NCBI GenBank assembly: GCA_008704415.1
Contig: VXIS01000295.1
Location: 1-60,934, forward strand
DNA length: 60,934 nt
Source of the DNA: Sphaerosporella brunnea
Lineage: Eukaryota > Ascomycota > Pezizomycetes > Pezizales > Pyronemataceae
Reading direction: 5' to 3'
Shown here: positions 59,129-60,934 of the stretch, one piece after another
Layout of the letters: each line of letters opens with the position of its first letter
How positions within the stretch are numbered: the first letter of the stretch is position 1
Notes under the pieces: generated by a model
Database searches by the model: none
Seen by the model: only the letters and a program-made list of their open reading frames with translations
What the model was told of the DNA's origin: nothing
Program-made: the position numbers and the translations under genes

Positions 59129-59883
59129 GGCAAACCCTTTAAAGTGCCACGGATTTTCTGTGATCTGCCACTCGTGCGTCCAAATACTGTGAAATGCCAC
59201 CACTTTATTTTTGCAAATATTCTACAGAAAACTCTGCACAGACCAAACAAACAAACAAATACCAGACACCGCTCTTCCTGCTAACGTCGCGCCCCCCCAC
59301 AACAGGAACCGGGCTACCACAGTACAGGTTTTTCGGTTGTGGCCAACGCCTTTACAGTGAGGACACCAGTATCCGGTACATCAGGCATTCCTGCTGCTGC
59401 CGCTCTAGCTGCTGCAGCGTTCCTAAGTCGCTCACCCTTACGCATCCTACCTCCTTGAGACGTCCGCCACTGTGAGGTAAACAAACAGTAGACACTGAAA
59501 GGCCCCGTATGTCGACTGATGGATGTTTGCCTAATAGGTAGAGGGCTCCAACACCCTCCACCGGCAGCATCTTCAAGTTGAGCGCGTCCAGGAGAGCGAG
59601 TGTATTCCATAGGAGGCTGTCGTAGCAGGCTGGGGCTGCGACGTGGTGGTGGGCTCAGCCGGGCGCAGGATGGGCGAGAGATTTTGAGGCCCGTGAGGAG
59701 GTACGAGTAGCAGAGGGGAGGGGGGTACAATGTGTAAGGTGCAAGGTATCGGGGCGGGTTTACTCTATACTCGAATTATCGCGAACATCAAGAAAACGGT
59801 GGCATTTCACGATATCGATATCTGGACGCATGAGTGACAGAACACAGGTAAACATGAAAATCCGTGGCAGTCCAAAGGTTTGC
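59129..59883. mobile_element. 0.76-kb TIR element, right arm
   Basis: Mirror of 40,014-40,770, with several single-base differences; the terminal GGCAAACC of one end has lost a C at 59,883. Confidence 0.6.
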
Positions 59884-59992
59884 GGTAGTAATATGAACCC
59901 GTTAAGACAAAAAAAACAGCAGACAGCTCAACACCACCACCACCACGCGCCGCCGCACCACCAGCTCAATACAAGCCCCAATTTCGCGTCAT

Positions 59993-60265
59993 CAGCGCAT
60001 TTCCTTGGCAAGAGGGCCAGGTCGAGCTGTATACAATTACCAAAACAGCAGCAGATCCACAGGGTTGGCTGAGCTTTGGACACGCGGCTCTCGGACATCT
60101 TCAACGAATCGTGGTCGTTCCTTTGCCTTTGGGGGAGCCCGTTTAGTTAGATATAGCCATGAGATGGATGCGAGTAGCCACGGACTCACCGTCGATACCG
60201 AGACGATGAGGAACGGTGGCGGCCGCAATGCTAGTAGCCAGTATAACGAGGAGTGGAAAGTGCAT
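59993..60265 (-). pseudogene. small secreted eight-cysteine protein, right copy, frame broken
   Basis: Mirror of 39,607-39,896. The signal-peptide exon is intact from the ATG at 60,265, but the second exon has several one-base gaps (for example AAGATGTCC in place of AAGAGTGCTCC on the coding strand), so the cysteine frame is lost. The errors match the noisy end of this arm and are probably technical. Confidence 0.65.
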
Positions 60266-60934
60266 GGTGATTGTAGACAAGAAGGTCGAAACGCTGACGT
60301 GGCGGACGCATGATCTCTATATATTTCTGTGGTTTGTGTAGATTTGACGTCATTGAATAACAGGTGGCGCCGCGGTCGATGTTGGCTTGGTATCTCTGAT
60401 GAGTTGTGAGTGTATATGCCTCGGAGCGGAGGGGTTCCGCTGCGCAGTGGCTATCTATATACATAGGTGATGTCACTATTGATGATGATGACGCGGCACA
60501 GAATTGCAAAAAAAACGAATCCTTTGAGCTGTGTATTTTGGTACGAGCGGCGAGAGTCTCGACCCCACCCAGCTAGACGGTGCACAGTTAACCTCGCCCG
60601 ATTGAAAGCGGTCACGCCTCTGTGGTCAAGGATAGTATGGAGAGGGGCAAGTGCAGATCTAGTTACCGAGAGGACGCTGCCGCGTATACAGCACTGAGAA
60701 GAGGGAACTCAAGGATCGCGATGTGGATGGACGCGCTAAGACGCGTGATAGACTGACGAGAGTCGTCCACAGCGTGATGACGAGGTGGGAAGCAGGGCTG
60801 TCATAGCAACGGCCCGCTGGCTGGACTGCTGGCTGTTCGACGTACAGCTTCATAAAGCCCGGCTGGCTGGTAAGATCAGACATATTACAGGGCGTGGAGT
60901 GATATAGCTGCTTCACAACAATCACTCGCTTTGT

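Larger units (their letters stand above)
49966..60934 (-). repeat. right arm of giant inverted repeat, reaching the window end
   Basis: Reverse complement of the left arm. It is clean from the centre to about 57.9 kb, then accumulates single-base gaps and some substitutions (for example near 58,050, 58,285, 58,695, 60,089 and 60,750), heaviest in the last kilobase. No telomeric repeat is present at the end. Confidence 0.97.

Noticed and set aside
60800..60934. telomere or subtelomere at the window end
   Set aside because: No TTAGGG-type repeat; the end is simply the continuation of the right arm and its MITE.

Overview
The window is from a filamentous ascomycete (Pezizomycotina). The evidence is short spliceosomal introns (mostly 46-90 nt, GT..AG, with CTGAC or CTAAC branch sites), an Sln1-type hybrid histidine kinase, a GYF-domain protein, a P5A (Spf1-type) ATPase, a secreted GH128-type glucanase and an intron-containing tRNA-Gly. 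Gene density is low, about one gene per 5-6 kb. The long intergenic stretches hold homopolymers, microsatellites, decayed transposons and small inverted-repeat elements. The class or genus cannot be decided from the sequence alone.

Layout. 1-4.8 kb: two minus-strand genes, a 270-aa von Willebrand A protein (5 introns) and a CorA-like membrane protein (6 introns). 7.2-11.0 kb: two decayed copies of the C-lobe of a protein kinase, one split by a 1.4-kb AT-rich insertion and the other cut by a small transposon. 12.2-13.3 kb: a wrecked copy of the pyruvate dehydrogenase E2 gene. 16.5-20.3 kb: a complete Sln1-like histidine kinase. 23.5-28.7 kb: a 1533-aa GYF protein. 29.0 kb: tRNA-Gly(GCC). 30.7-32.7 kb: two MITEs, one with a perfect 8-bp hAT-type target duplication. 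35.2-36.1 kb: the GH128-like glucanase.

From about 38.93 kb to the window end the sequence is one giant inverted repeat: two arms of about 11 kb around a 13-bp spacer at 49,953-49,965. Each arm carries, from outside to centre, a 72-aa eight-cysteine secreted protein, a 0.75-kb TIR element, a Harbinger transposase fragment, a secreted cysteine-rich protein fused to a Hedgehog/intein (Hint) domain, a dead pogo-type transposase and a P5A ATPase. The arms differ almost only by single-base indels. The errors fall in different blocks: the left arm is corrupt at 46.5-49.95 kb, the right arm beyond about 57.9 kb. I read this mainly as a fold-back assembly or read artefact with unpolished sequence, although a real recent palindrome is not excluded. 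The best gene models come from choosing the intact arm for each gene.

The most interesting biology is the Hint protein (a possible self-processing secreted protein), the eight-cysteine secreted protein, and the P5A gene whose start codon is split by an intron (AT|G). Three putatively secreted proteins (glucanase, small cysteine-rich protein, Hint protein) lie within about 8 kb in the transposon-rich end of the window, which resembles an effector-type compartment; that reading is inference.
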